From positions 154,671 through 218,670 of the forward strand of contig NZ_CAJVAS010000008.1 of the NCBI RefSeq assembly GCF_910593845.1: a DNA stretch of 64,000 nucleotides, read 5' to 3'. The stretch is from Paenibacillus solanacearum (GTDB taxonomy: Bacteria > Bacillota > Bacilli > Paenibacillales > NBRC-103111). Made by a program: the position numbers and the translations under genes. Each line of letters opens with the position of its first letter. The first letter of the stretch is position 1. Shown piece after piece: positions 1 to 8,563 of this stretch. The notes below the pieces were generated by a model, which had not been told where the DNA came from, did not search any database, and saw only the letters and a program-made list of their open reading frames with translations.

Positions 1-196
1 CGGTATGCTCGCGGAGCGTATGCACCGATTGCTCGAGATATAGCTTGCCCTTGCCTTTGACGGTGTGGAGCCAAATATAGTACGGGTACCCGCCAAGACG
101 GCGGATCGGCGGCTGGTCTGCCGTGCCGCCGACGCAGTATACGTAGAACGGAAGAAGGACCTCGCCCTGAAGCAGAGGCAATATGAATTTTTTCAT
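1..196 (-). CDS. AraC-family regulator, N-terminal part only (runs off window)
   Basis: The minus strand has an ATG at 196 and stays open for 65 codons to the window edge. The product begins MKKFILPLLQGEVLLPFYVY and continues through GGYPYYIWLHTVKGKGKLYLE. That stretch is typical of the AraC-binding cupin half of AraC/XylS sugar regulators, where an aromatic-rich segment precedes a short beta hairpin (K-G-K-G-K-L). The helix-turn-helix half lies outside the window, so the assignment rests on the N-terminus alone. The gene is divergent from the propeller gene at 400, leaving about 200 bp of shared upstream DNA. By position it may control that gene; this is inference. Confidence 0.6.
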   Translation of the reverse strand, partial: MKKFILPLLQGEVLLPFYVYCVGGTADQPPIRRLGGYPYYIWLHTVKGKGKLYLEQSVHTLREHT

Positions 197-399
197 CGGA
201 TGTACCTCGGTTTCAATTATTTACATCGGTTCATATGTTTCGATTGCCGGCAGACGCTGTGAAGACGTATGCTGGAAGGAAAGACGGCGCTCTATATTCG
301 CCTGCTGCGTATGTTTATACGTTAATATATTGACGTTTATTTCGCAATACGTTCCATGCGCGGCAAGGAAGACGGCGTCGAAGCAAAGGAGTGAGCGGT

Positions 400-1671
400 A
401 TGGTCGGACAGGCAGGTTCAACGGAAGCCGTGCTCATCGGTAAACTGGACATTCGCAAGGCGGGACCGCGCTGCAAAATGCTGCTCGGCGATCTTAACGG
501 CGACGGCTGCATGGAAATCGTAATGGTGCAGCCCAGCAACCGGAAGGATGTGCGCTATATTCCGCACCAGGTGCAGTGCGTAACGGCGTTTGGTCTGGAT
601 GGCGCGATGCTGTGGCAGAAAGGGGAGCCGGATCCCGATGCAGGCGGGCCGGGCTCGGATTATCCTGCACAAATCTACGATTGGGACGGCGACGACGCGC
701 TCGAAGTGCTGTGCGTGATGGATAGCCGCCTGCTTGTTCTGGACGGGATGACCGGCGAGACGAAGGCCGAATGCGAGCTTCCCGATCCGGAAGCGCATGA
801 CTGCATCATCATCGCCAACTTGAGCGGCGGCGAACGGCCGGCGGAACTGATTCTGAAAGACCGTTACCGCCGCATGTGGGCGCTCGATCACGAGTTTCGC
901 CTGTTGTGGAAGCATGAAGGCAACGTAGGGCATTTCCCTTGGGTATACGATTTGGACGGCGACGGCCGGGATGAAGTGATGGCCGGTTATGATCTGCTCG
1001 ATCACCGGGGAAGGACGTTGTGGAGTTGTCGTGAACTGGACGATCACGCCGACTGCATCTGGGTCGGCGACGTGAACGGCGACGGCGCTCCCGAGCTGGT
1101 TATCGGCGGCAGCGTGACAGTGATGTACGACCGGCACGGCCGGGAGCTGTGGCGGTTCGATGGCTCCGTCGAGTCGCAGCACGTAGCGCTCGGCCGGTTC
1201 CGCAGCGATCTTCCGGGGCTGCAAATCGCCGGACTGGACCGGATCGTCCGCGGTGACGCGCGTGGAACCCGCAAAGGAAAGGACGCCCTGTTCCTGCTGG
1301 ATCAGAAGGGGCAGCTGCTGTGGAAAGAAGAGCGCACGACCGACGGCTGGCTGACGATTATCGAAACGGTCCGCGGATGGGATAACGGACCGTTCGATTA
1401 CATTCTCGCATACCGGCGAGGCGGCGGGCTGCTGCCGGCGCTAGTTGACGGCTTCATGAATGCCGTCGTTACCTTCCCCGAGGATGGTTACGTCGCTCAC
1501 GGGGATTTGTTCGGCACCGGCCGGGAGCAGGTTGTCATCTACGGCAGCGAATCCGCCTACATATTCGGCAGCGCTGCATACGATTTGACCGCAGCGCCTT
1601 CCGGCAAACCGCTTCCCCAGACGAAACGTCTGTACAGCTCCACGCTGTATCCCGGAGGGGAGCTGGCGTAA
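400..1671 (+). CDS. FG-GAP/VCBS-type beta-propeller, rhamnogalacturonan-lyase-like
   Basis: This 423-residue protein contains repeated calcium-binding-type motifs: DLNGDGCMEIV near residue 30, DWDGDDALEV near 90, DLDGDGRDEV near 190 and DVNGDGAPELV near 225. Each is followed by short beta segments ending in W or L and a turn. The pattern resembles the propeller of PL11 rhamnogalacturonan lyases (YesW type) and other FG-GAP proteins. There is no signal peptide, so it probably acts in the cytoplasm. ATG 400 was chosen over GTG 391 because AAGGAG at 386-391 lies 8 nt upstream of 400 and would overlap the GTG. A hairpin follows. True lyase activity is uncertain; a structural or sensing propeller is the alternative. 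Confidence 0.7.
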   Translation: MVGQAGSTEAVLIGKLDIRKAGPRCKMLLGDLNGDGCMEIVMVQPSNRKDVRYIPHQVQCVTAFGLDGAMLWQKGEPDPDAGGPGSDYPAQIYDWDGDDALEVLCVMDSRLLVLDGMTGETKAECELPDPEAHDCIIIANLSGGERPAELILKDRYRRMWALDHEFRLLWKHEGNVGHFPWVYDLDGDGRDEVMAGYDLLDHRGRTLWSCRELDDHADCIWVGDVNGDGAPELVIGGSVTVMYDRHGRELWRFDGSVESQHVALGRFRSDLPGLQIAGLDRIVRGDARGTRKGKDALFLLDQKGQLLWKEERTTDGWLTIIETVRGWDNGPFDYILAYRRGGGLLPALVDGFMNAVVTFPEDGYVAHGDLFGTGREQVVIYGSESAYIFGSAAYDLTAAPSGKPLPQTKRLYSSTLYPGGELA

Positions 1672-1693
1672 TCTCAAGTTAAGCGAACGCAGC

Positions 1694-1723
1694 AAAGACT
1701 CCGTACAGCCGTACGGAGTCTTT
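1694..1723 (+). terminator. Hairpin after propeller gene
   Basis: Perfect 13-bp arms at 1694-1706 and 1711-1723 flank a 4-nt loop, beginning about 20 nt after the stop codon of the propeller gene. The right arm ends in TTT but lacks a long T tract, so it may be a weak terminator. Confidence 0.6.
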
Positions 1724-1810
1724 GGCGTATCAACGACCGGCTGGCGGGCGAGGTTCGATGTTCGACACCTGTTCAGGCGATGGCGTTCACATTGAAGAAA
1801 ACATAACGAA

Positions 1811-1860
1811 CGTATCCGCCCGCCGTACCTGAATTCTGGCGTGTACGGCGAGCGGATACG
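1811..1860 (-). terminator. Long hairpin downstream of SBP gene
   Basis: Arms of 18 bp (1811-1828 and 1843-1860) pair with one mismatch around a 14-nt loop. It lies between two convergent genes, 35 nt past the stop of the minus-strand SBP gene, so it may serve both directions. Confidence 0.6.
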
Positions 1861-1895
1861 CGAGCAGGGTCGATCATATGCCGTTCAGCCTGCCG

Positions 1896-3176
1896 CTATT
1901 TCGCATTTTCCCGAATATACTGCGTAATTTGTTCTTCCGCTTCGCGGAGCGCGGTGTTCACGTCCTTTTTGCCGTCCAGGTATTCCGTAAATTTGCCGCT
2001 GAAGATGTCTCGGGCTTTCGTGTAGTAGATGGAGAAGGGCGGCGCGCTTGCAGGCGAGCTTTTGAAGATGCTTTTGATGTTTTTGCCTTTCAGCACGGGC
2101 ATATCCGCGCCGAATTCGTTTTTGAACTTCGGATCCTTAAGTGGGGACACGCGGCCCGTCGAGCGGACGCTGAGCGACTGGACTTCGTCCGAGAACAACA
2201 CTTCCAGCACCTTCATCGCTTCATCCGGATACTTGGTCGTCTTACTAATCGTCATCACGTGCAGATCGTACATGCCATAGACGTTCGGATTTTCCTTGTA
2301 GCTCGGATATTGCGCGATATCCCAGTTGAATTCCGGCACTTGGGCGAGCTTGTCGAACAGGTTGATGACGGCGTACATGGCGACCTGCTTATCCTTCATG
2401 AAGGCGTTGTTGGCGTTTGCGCCCTTCGGAGGCTTATTGCCCGGAATGGAATAAATGCGGTTGCCCATCTCGTACAGCTTCTTGTAGGGCTCGCTGTTGA
2501 CCATCGGCTTGTTCGTCTTGGCATCGACGATGTTGAGCGAGAGCGGGTACATGAGCCGGATAATGCCTTCCGGATCAAGGCCCCGATATTGGACACCGTC
2601 CACCTGCCGTGTCAGTTTCTTCGCGAGTTCGATTGCGTCATCCCAAGTCATGCCGTCTTTCGGGTATTCCACCCCGAACCGGTCGAAAATATCTTTATTG
2701 TAGTACAAGGCATTCAACTGCAAGTTATAGGGCAGGCCGTATAGCTCGCCTTTATCGGCAATCGCTTTGAGCGTATCCAGCGATTTCGGGTCGAAGCGTC
2801 CCAGATCGAATTTATGCTTTTGCGTCAGCGGAGTAATATCCTGGAAGATGTTCAGTTCTTTGAAGGTAGGGATGTGGCCGTTGTAGATCGTGACCAGATC
2901 GAGCTGCTCGCCGGAAGCGACCTGCTGCGTCAAGCTGTTGTTTGAGGTCGGAATGATTTCTACCGTAATGTACGGATATTTTTTTTGAAGCGGCTGATTG
3001 ATCAGTTTGTCGAGGTCATCCTTCGTCATCGACTGATTCGTATACATCTTCAGCGTTACCGGCTGCTTGGGAGCCTCGGCTTCCGCAGCGGGTTGAGAGG
3101 AAGGAGGTTGACTGCCGCATCCGGCTGCTGCGACGGAGATTAGCGTTAACACGGTGAATAGAGTAAGTTTTTTCAT
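1896..3176 (-). CDS. ABC-type sugar solute-binding lipoprotein (SBP 1)
   Basis: This 426-residue protein has a lipoprotein signal peptide with lipobox AAAGC near residue 20, so it should be anchored outside the membrane. The body is a family-1 extracellular solute-binding protein. It carries the block ALYYNKDIFDRFGVEYPKDG, followed by a T-W-D-D motif, that recurs in all the SBPs of this window, and ends with KKDVNTALREAEEQ. It most resembles the SBP at 61404-62693; both contain NWDIAQYPSYKE/NWDLAQYPSYKE and APPFSIY segments. No permease or ATPase gene is nearby. A cre-like site lies about 140 bp upstream. The ligand is presumably an oligosaccharide but is not determinable here. Confidence 0.9.
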   Translation of the reverse strand: MKKLTLFTVLTLISVAAAGCGSQPPSSQPAAEAEAPKQPVTLKMYTNQSMTKDDLDKLINQPLQKKYPYITVEIIPTSNNSLTQQVASGEQLDLVTIYNGHIPTFKELNIFQDITPLTQKHKFDLGRFDPKSLDTLKAIADKGELYGLPYNLQLNALYYNKDIFDRFGVEYPKDGMTWDDAIELAKKLTRQVDGVQYRGLDPEGIIRLMYPLSLNIVDAKTNKPMVNSEPYKKLYEMGNRIYSIPGNKPPKGANANNAFMKDKQVAMYAVINLFDKLAQVPEFNWDIAQYPSYKENPNVYGMYDLHVMTISKTTKYPDEAMKVLEVLFSDEVQSLSVRSTGRVSPLKDPKFKNEFGADMPVLKGKNIKSIFKSSPASAPPFSIYYTKARDIFSGKFTEYLDGKKDVNTALREAEEQITQYIRENAK

Positions 3177-3314
3177 GGGTCCCGACTCCTTATGTGATTG
3201 TATTTCCTTGAAAACAATCCCCTTTCGTGGTCATCGAGAAATTGGACCTTTTCTTCACCTCCCGGACCGTAACGGATCGTTTGAAAAAGCGGCAAATGCA
3301 GCGTGTAGAACAAG

Positions 3315-3328
3315 GTTAAGCGCTTACA
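3315..3328 (-). promoter_or_regulatory. cre-like site (CcpA) upstream of SBP 1
   Basis: On the minus strand this reads TGTAAGCGCTTAAC, matching TGWAANCGNTNWCA at 12 of 14 positions with a perfect AAGCGCTT core. It lies about 140 bp upstream of the SBP 1 start, which is consistent with catabolite repression. The 3177-3520 gap otherwise shows AT-rich promoter-like DNA and no convincing gene. Confidence 0.5.
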
Positions 3329-3520
3329 TTATATTATGTACGCATTTGTCGCCGAAATATATGGACAGATGCAGGATGCATATGGAAATATGTAGTCAGA
3401 TGAGGGAAAGATTAGGGAGGATGGCCGAAGAGGGAGCGATGAGGGAGGGCGTACCGTTCTGGCGCGCAACCCTCTTGAGAAACAGCGATGAGGACTGCGC
3501 GTCATGCGCCGGGCCAGCGG

Positions 3521-3832
3521 TTACAGCGGTCGTTTCTTGCGTCGTTCTGCGATCTCCTCGGTGACGACCATGGCAAGCTCATCGTTGCCGAAGAGGGATA
3601 GAACGCCAAGTACCGTATCATCGGGCACTTCGCCGGCATCCTCCTTCGGGACGGTCAGCTCCATCGCCTGCAGTAGCGCTTCGTTGTCCATCTGCTGCGG
3701 ATAAGCTCGCTTGTACAGCTCCAGCGGATCAAGGCCGTTGTTGATGCACCACTGTGCGAAGACGAGAATCATCATCTGCTCGTCCCGCTGATAGTTGCGG
3801 ATAATCAGCTCGTCGAGCTCATTGCGGTTCAT
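3521..3832 (-). CDS. Conserved hypothetical protein, 103 aa
   Basis: This small acidic soluble protein begins MNRNELDELIIRNYQRDEQM. It contains QWCINNGLDPLELYKRAYP and a C-terminal run EEIAERRKKRP. No signal peptide, membrane segment or recognised motif is visible. The predicted helices and absence of low-complexity sequence suggest a real protein; my recollection is that similar short proteins occur in other paenibacilli, but no function is known to me. It is divergent from the IF-3-like gene at 3896, sharing about 60 bp of upstream DNA. Its reverse-strand sequence just upstream (GAGAGGAG before the ATG) gives a good ribosome-binding site. Confidence 0.7.
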   Translation of the reverse strand: MNRNELDELIIRNYQRDEQMMILVFAQWCINNGLDPLELYKRAYPQQMDNEALLQAMELTVPKEDAGEVPDDTVLGVLSLFGNDELAMVVTEEIAERRKKRPL

Positions 3833-3895
3833 TTGAAAAATCTCCTCTCAAGCGATACTATGGATCATTATAACGAAAGTTCAGGTGCCTTCACA

Positions 3896-4369
3896 ATGAT
3901 CATGAATGAAAAGATTAAAGCGTCCGAGGTCCGGCTTACCGGATTGAACGGCGAAGACCTCGGCATCATGCCGACGAAAGAAGCGCTCGCGCTGGCGAAA
4001 AAGCATAAGGTCGATCTTGTTTGCACGACGCTGATGAGCAGTCCGCCGCCATGCCGGCTCATTCGCGCCGGGGAGGCCAAAACGGAAGCGCAGCAAGCGC
4101 GCAAACAGGAACGAGCGCCGAAGGTGAAGGAAATTCGGCTGACGCCGCAAATCGAAGATCACGATTACGAGACGAAACGGCAGCAGGCGGAGCGCCTATT
4201 AAGCGGCGGCGACGCGGCGCTGCTCGTCGTGCGCATTCAGGGGAAGGAAGGGGAGCGGGCGAAGGCGCTGCTCGAAGCGCTTGTCAAAGATCTTCGCGCG
4301 TTCGGGCGTCCGAAAACCGGCATACAGGTGAGCGGCAAGCAAGCGGCGGTTCAGCTCGATCCGCTGTAG
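3896..4369 (+). CDS. Divergent translation initiation factor IF-3 paralogue
   Basis: The start MIMNEKIKASEVRLTGLNGE is followed by DLGIMPTKEALALAKKHKVDLV, the classic IF-3 N-domain pattern. KVKEIRLTPQIEDHDYETK then corresponds to the linker and start of the IF-3 C-domain. At 157 residues it is shorter than usual. Two canonical features are altered: the KIMDYGKYKYE-type segment reads RLIRAGEAKTEA, and the RFRGRE..H..G motif of the C-domain reads VRIQGKEGERAKALL. The 30S-contact surface is therefore probably changed. ATG 3896 is preferred because AGGTG lies 8 nt upstream; an in-frame TTG at 3833 would overlap the divergent start. It is likely a paralogue rather than the housekeeping infC, which normally sits next to rpmI and rplT. 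Confidence 0.75.
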   Translation: MIMNEKIKASEVRLTGLNGEDLGIMPTKEALALAKKHKVDLVCTTLMSSPPPCRLIRAGEAKTEAQQARKQERAPKVKEIRLTPQIEDHDYETKRQQAERLLSGGDAALLVVRIQGKEGERAKALLEALVKDLRAFGRPKTGIQVSGKQAAVQLDPL

Positions 4370-4675
4370 TCCGTCGCAGGCGGCTTCTCTCGATCTAAGC
4401 AGGCGACAGAAGAGTACGCGCAGAGCAGCATCGGAACGGGCGCTCAAGGGCTGTATTCAACGTGGACAAGGTCCTGGTCAGCTCAGATTCGAGGTCCGCT
4501 TCCTGTCTCGGCGGGCGAGTCTGTCCCGGAACGATCCTGCCGTAAGGAAATTTCGTATATACCGCAGCGAATTCTGTGCATGTCATTACCCAAAACGACT
4601 CTTTATAATGAAATTGTTGTGGGTTGTACTCCATTCCGCAGTAGACATGCACTTAATTCAGAGGTGAAGAAAAGC

Positions 4676-6931
4676 ATGAGGTTCGAAACGGTACAAACGG
4701 ATATAACGATTGTCGGCGGCGGACTCTCCGGCGTCTGTGCGGCAGTGGCGGCCGCCCGTCTGGGCCGCACGGTGGCGCTGGTGCAAAACCGCCCCGTGCT
4801 CGGCGGCAATTCGAGCAGCGAGGTCCGCGTGTGGGTATGCGGCGCTACGGCGCACGGCACGCACAGATATGCGCGCGAAACAGGCATTATGGGCGAGATG
4901 TTCGTGGAAAACCAGTTTCGCAACCCGGACGGCAACCCGTATCTGTGGGATACGGTCGTTCTGGAAACGGTCAGAGCGGAAAGCAATATCCGGTTGTTCT
5001 TGAATACGGACGTGCACGAGGTAGAGGCGGAGGGCGGCGAGTCGGACCGCCGGATCGTGTCGGTTACGGGCTGGATGATGGGCTCGGAACGCCGCATCCG
5101 CTTCGTCAGCGACATGTTCCTCGATTGCACCGGCGACGGGCTGATCGGTTTTTTGGCCGGAGCGAAGTACCGGCTTGGAAGAGAAGCGAGACATGAATAT
5201 AACGAAGAATGGGCACCCGAGGCGGCGGATGACATAACGCTCGGCAGCACCGTTCTGTTCTACAGCAAAGACGCCGGGCGTCCGGTCAAGTACGTGCCGC
5301 CGAGCTTCGCCAAGGACATTACGCAAACGTCGATTCCGATGAAGCGCGTCATTCGCAGCGGCGATTCCGGCTGCCACTACTGGTGGATCGAATGGGGCGG
5401 CGAGCTGGATACGGTGCATGAGAACGAGCGAATTCGCGATGAGTTGTGGTCCGTCATTTACGGCATATGGGATTACATCAAAAATTCCGGCCAATTCGAC
5501 GCGGACAACATGACGCTGGAGTGGGTCGGCTCGCTTCCGGGCAAACGGGAATACCGCCGGTTTGTCGGCGACTACGTGCTCCATCAGAACGATATTCTCG
5601 CGCAGCGCGAGTTCGAGGACCGCGTGGCGTTCGGGGGTTGGTCGATCGACCTGCATCCGCCGCAAGGGATGTATTCCACGGAAAGCGGTTCCAAACATAT
5701 GCATATGGACGGAAGCTACCATATTCCGTTCCGCAGCCTGTACTCGGCGAACGTCTCGAATCTGCTGTTCGCCGGCCGCAACATTAGCGCGACGCATGTC
5801 GCCTTCGGAACGACGCGCGTCATGGCGACGTGCGCCGTCATCGGCGAGGCGGCCGGTACGGGCGCTGCGCTCGCCGTGAAGCATGCCACGACGCCTCGCG
5901 GCGTATACCGCGAGCATCTGCTGGAGCTGCAGCAGACGCTGCTGCGCCAAGATGCGTCGGTGCTCGGCATCGCGAATCGGGATGCCGCCGATCTTGCTCG
6001 CGCCGCTTCCGTCCGCGCCTCCGGCACACTGAAGCGGCTAGCCGCAGAGCAGCCGGCCGCAGGGCAGACGCATGCGCTGATGAACGATGCCGGCCTGCTG
6101 CTGCCCGTCGACCCGGAGCTCACCCGCATCGAGCTGTTGATCGATGCGGCGGAGGAGACGATGCTGGAAGTCGAGCTGTGGAGCACGGGACGGGAGGAAA
6201 ATTACGTCCCGCATACGTTTGTGACCGGCGGCTCGGCAAAAGTAAGCGCCGGGGAGTGGCAATGGGTGGCCGTGCCGCTCGCCTGGAAGCCGGAGCGGGC
6301 GCAAAATGCGTTCGTGATCGTCAAAGCGAACGCGCAGCTGTCGCTGCATCTATCGAGTACGCCTCAGACCGGCGTGCTCGCGTTCGAGCGCGGCGCCGCC
6401 GCACGTACCGTGAAGACATTGGAGGATCACCGGAATGAGCAGCCGGTCGTTCTGTGGGGGATGCGAAAGTTTGTGCGCAAGCCGTTCTGCTTCCGGGCGT
6501 TTCCCGAGACGGATGCATTCGAACCATCCCATGTGATCGACGGCTACTTGCGCCCATACGGCGGCCCGCATCTGTGGTCTTCGGAGACGCTTCAAGCGGG
6601 CGAAGAGGCGTGGGTGGAGCTGGCGTGGGACCGTGCGGTCGCATTCCGCGAAGCGCATATCGTATGTAACGACGACGTGAACGAGGATTTGATCAATCTT
6701 CACCATCACCGCACCTCCTTCGAATCCATCCCGGAGCTGATTCGCGACTACCGGTTGGAAGCGTTTGCAGACGACGGCTGGAAGGTACTGTGCCGCGCGA
6801 CGGACAACCGCAAGCGTAAACGGGTGCACCGCTTCGACTTGCCCGTTGCCGCCTCCAAATTCCGTTTGACGGTCGAGGCGACGAACGGCTGCCCGCGTGC
6901 GGAGCTTATCGAAATTCGCTTATACGAATAA
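4676..6931 (+). CDS. FAD-dependent oxidoreductase with discoidin-like C-terminal domain
   Basis: This 751-residue protein opens with a Rossmann dinucleotide motif, ITIVGGGLSGVCAAVAAARLG, about residues 10-30 (GGGxSG core). The segment GGNSSSEVRVWVCG near residue 45 is typical of the FAD_oxidored (PF12831) family. Residues about 670-750 (YRLEAFADDGWKVLCRATDN to the end, including HRFDLP and NGCPRAELIEIRLYE) resemble an F5/8-type discoidin jelly roll. There is no signal peptide. The start was set at ATG 4676 by GAGGTG at 4661-4666. A TATAAT at 4604-4609 is a possible -10 box. These enzymes often sit in polysaccharide clusters with unknown substrates; a sugar oxidation role is inference. Confidence 0.85.
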   Translation: MRFETVQTDITIVGGGLSGVCAAVAAARLGRTVALVQNRPVLGGNSSSEVRVWVCGATAHGTHRYARETGIMGEMFVENQFRNPDGNPYLWDTVVLETVRAESNIRLFLNTDVHEVEAEGGESDRRIVSVTGWMMGSERRIRFVSDMFLDCTGDGLIGFLAGAKYRLGREARHEYNEEWAPEAADDITLGSTVLFYSKDAGRPVKYVPPSFAKDITQTSIPMKRVIRSGDSGCHYWWIEWGGELDTVHENERIRDELWSVIYGIWDYIKNSGQFDADNMTLEWVGSLPGKREYRRFVGDYVLHQNDILAQREFEDRVAFGGWSIDLHPPQGMYSTESGSKHMHMDGSYHIPFRSLYSANVSNLLFAGRNISATHVAFGTTRVMATCAVIGEAAGTGAALAVKHATTPRGVYREHLLELQQTLLRQDASVLGIANRDAADLARAASVRASGTLKRLAAEQPAAGQTHALMNDAGLLLPVDPELTRIELLIDAAEETMLEVELWSTGREENYVPHTFVTGGSAKVSAGEWQWVAVPLAWKPERAQNAFVIVKANAQLSLHLSSTPQTGVLAFERGAAARTVKTLEDHRNEQPVVLWGMRKFVRKPFCFRAFPETDAFEPSHVIDGYLRPYGGPHLWSSETLQAGEEAWVELAWDRAVAFREAHIVCNDDVNEDLINLHHHRTSFESIPELIRDYRLEAFADDGWKVLCRATDNRKRKRVHRFDLPVAASKFRLTVEATNGCPRAELIEIRLYE

Positions 6932-6948
6932 ACGCTGCCCGCTTCAAG

Positions 6949-6996
6949 CAACAACAGGTCATCGGGGCTATGCTGCGCCACGGTGACCTGTTGTTG
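6949..6996 (+). terminator. Strong hairpin between convergent genes
   Basis: Perfect 13-bp arms at 6949-6961 (CAACAACAGGTCA) and 6984-6996 lie between the FAD oxidoreductase and the convergent small gene, so it is probably bidirectional. Confidence 0.7.
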
Positions 6997-7046
6997 TTGG
7001 ATGCATGCTTCCTATGAACGGCTCCTGTTGTTCGTCGCATGACCTC

Positions 7047-7250
7047 TTATTTTGCCTTCTCGGAGCAGGCGACCGGATCGGCTGCCGATGGTGCCGAAGT
7101 CTCGGCGGCCGCGGCCGGTTCCGAACACAGCTCGATGAGCTCGATATTTTTGACGCAATATTTGTTGGCTTCATAAATTCGGAATGCATCGATTTCATTA
7201 AGCGGCCCGCTAAAAGGTACGCCGTTAATCATAATTTGATATTGTTTCAT
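7047..7250 (-). CDS. Small hypothetical protein, 67 aa
   Basis: An ORF begins at ATG 7250 and is preceded on the minus strand by the strong site CGAGGAGAGCGAG, 5-8 nt away. The product MKQYQIMINGVPFSGPLNEI has an ordered N-terminal half with beta-strand character and a two-residue turn, containing YCVKNIELIEL. An Ala/Ser-rich tail of about 25 residues follows. The longer in-frame extension to 7445 lacks a ribosome-binding site and has no family-like sequence, so it was rejected. No membrane segment or known family is recognised. It lies downstream of the AraC gene at 7449 in the same orientation with a 198-bp gap, so separate transcription is likely. Confidence 0.6.
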   Translation of the reverse strand: MKQYQIMINGVPFSGPLNEIDAFRIYEANKYCVKNIELIELCSEPAAAAETSAPSAADPVACSEKAK

Positions 7251-7448
7251 CTCGCTCTCCTCGTTTCCAAAAGATCGGACGGTTGACAACACATGTCCAT
7301 TGTATGCGGGTGCTCGACAGATGAGGGGATGGCCGTGCGATTCAACTTCTCCTTGATTCTTATTTACAAGCTTAGCACCTCGTTTGGTCCAATGCAATTC
7401 AACCGCTAGCGGATTGCCGAGGCCGACGCGCGGCAATCGGGGCATGTC

Positions 7449-8267
7449 CTACATCCGGTGTTTCTTGCGGTATTCGTTCGGCGGCATGTGAAAGTGCTTG
7501 GCGAATAGACGGCTTAAGTAAAAGCCGTTCTCATAGCCGACGCATTGCGCAATCTGATCGAGCGTCAACAGTGAACCGAGCAGCAGCGAGCGGGCTTTCT
7601 CCAGCCGCAGATGCGTCAAATATTCGGTCGGAGTCAGGCCGAAGCAGGACTTGAACCGTTTGGTCAGCTGCGCGGGGCTCACTTCCAGCTCTTCGGCAAT
7701 GACGCGCAGCTCGAACGATTCGTAAGCGTTGTGCCGTATGCGTTTTTCGGCGAGCTTCATCAGGGTGTCCGGCTTGCGGCCGCGGTGCAAGACCGGCGCG
7801 GTCTCGGCGGGCTCCTCCTCCGAGCAGAACGTGTACCACAGATCGCGGACATAATGATTTTTCCGGTTGCTCTGGGCGAGCGCCGTGACGGAAGGAATGC
7901 TGCGCAGACAAGCGTAATTGGCCGCCAGCCGCTCCGTGTTTTTGAGCGTCATTTTGCCGCCGGATAGCAGCTTGGACGGATCGGACGAATCGTCCTTCTC
8001 GTGCTCCCAAGTAAGCCGGATAAAGTGGAAGCTGACCGGCTCTACGACGACGCGGTACAGCTTCACGCGAGGGGGACACAGCAGCACGTCGCCGAACGTC
8101 GCCGTCCCTTTACGGCCTTCAATTTCGTAATAGATGATGCCTTCCTCAATGGCAAGCAGCGCCCAATCGGAATAAATGTCTTCATACATCAAAAACTTTT
8201 CCTTGCGTTCCCAATAGGCGTAATACGTAATCGTCGGGACATAATCCGACAGCAAATGCTGCGCCAT
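7449..8267 (-). CDS. AraC-family transcriptional regulator
   Basis: This 272-residue protein has an N-terminal cupin-like sensory half (about 1-150, with DWALLAIEEGIIYYEIEGR and FGDVLLCPP) and a C-terminal double helix-turn-helix (about 170-272). The latter contains ELRVIAEELEVSPAQLTKRF and LDQIAQCVGYENGFYLSRLF before the FHMPPNEYRKKH signature. The minus-strand GGAGG lies about 11 nt before ATG 8267. It is divergent from the Gfo/Idh/MocA-type and isomerase genes at 8564-10668, so it is the obvious candidate for their regulator. A cre-like site lies in the shared intergenic region. The inducer is probably a sugar or sugar acid. Confidence 0.9.
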   Translation of the reverse strand: MAQHLLSDYVPTITYYAYWERKEKFLMYEDIYSDWALLAIEEGIIYYEIEGRKGTATFGDVLLCPPRVKLYRVVVEPVSFHFIRLTWEHEKDDSSDPSKLLSGGKMTLKNTERLAANYACLRSIPSVTALAQSNRKNHYVRDLWYTFCSEEEPAETAPVLHRGRKPDTLMKLAEKRIRHNAYESFELRVIAEELEVSPAQLTKRFKSCFGLTPTEYLTHLRLEKARSLLLGSLLTLDQIAQCVGYENGFYLSRLFAKHFHMPPNEYRKKHRM

Positions 8268-8316
8268 AACCGGTCTGCCTCCATGGTCGGGTTGTATCGA
8301 TTAACGCCATTATACC

Positions 8317-8330
8317 ATTAAGCGCTTTCA
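8317..8330 (-). promoter_or_regulatory. cre-like site in the 7449/8564 divergent region
   Basis: On the minus strand it reads TGAAAGCGCTTAAT, 12 of 14 matches to TGWAANCGNTNWCA. It sits 50 bp upstream of the AraC start and about 235 bp upstream of the plus-strand operon, so it could affect either. The rest of the 296-bp gap holds no convincing gene. Confidence 0.5.
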
Positions 8331-8563
8331 AGCTACTACCGATATGGCGATCCGAATGGAAATTAAGGATATGCTCCGATCAATTCCAGCCATGTCCTTC
8401 CATTCGGACGTTTTTTAGAATAAAGACAGATCCGCTTGACGCGCAGCCAGGACAAGAGCGCGAATGCGCCAAACGGCAGGCTGCCGGCGAATCGAAGCGG
8501 GCGTATCACAGGCATTCGCTCTATCGGACGGACGCCAATACCGAATTGCAGGGGGTACCGGGC

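Noticed and set aside
1878..2744. Long plus-strand ORF (288 aa) inside SBP 1 region
   Set aside because: Antisense to a clear lipoprotein gene; composition is that of a mirrored coding frame, no ribosome-binding site or family pattern.
3154..3564. Plus-strand ORF of 136 aa between SBP 1 and the 103-aa protein
   Set aside because: Low-quality composition, starts inside the SBP 1 coding region and ends inside another gene.
4395..4652. Minus-strand ORF of 85 aa upstream of the FAD oxidoreductase
   Set aside because: No ribosome-binding site or family resemblance; overlaps the promoter region of the FAD gene.
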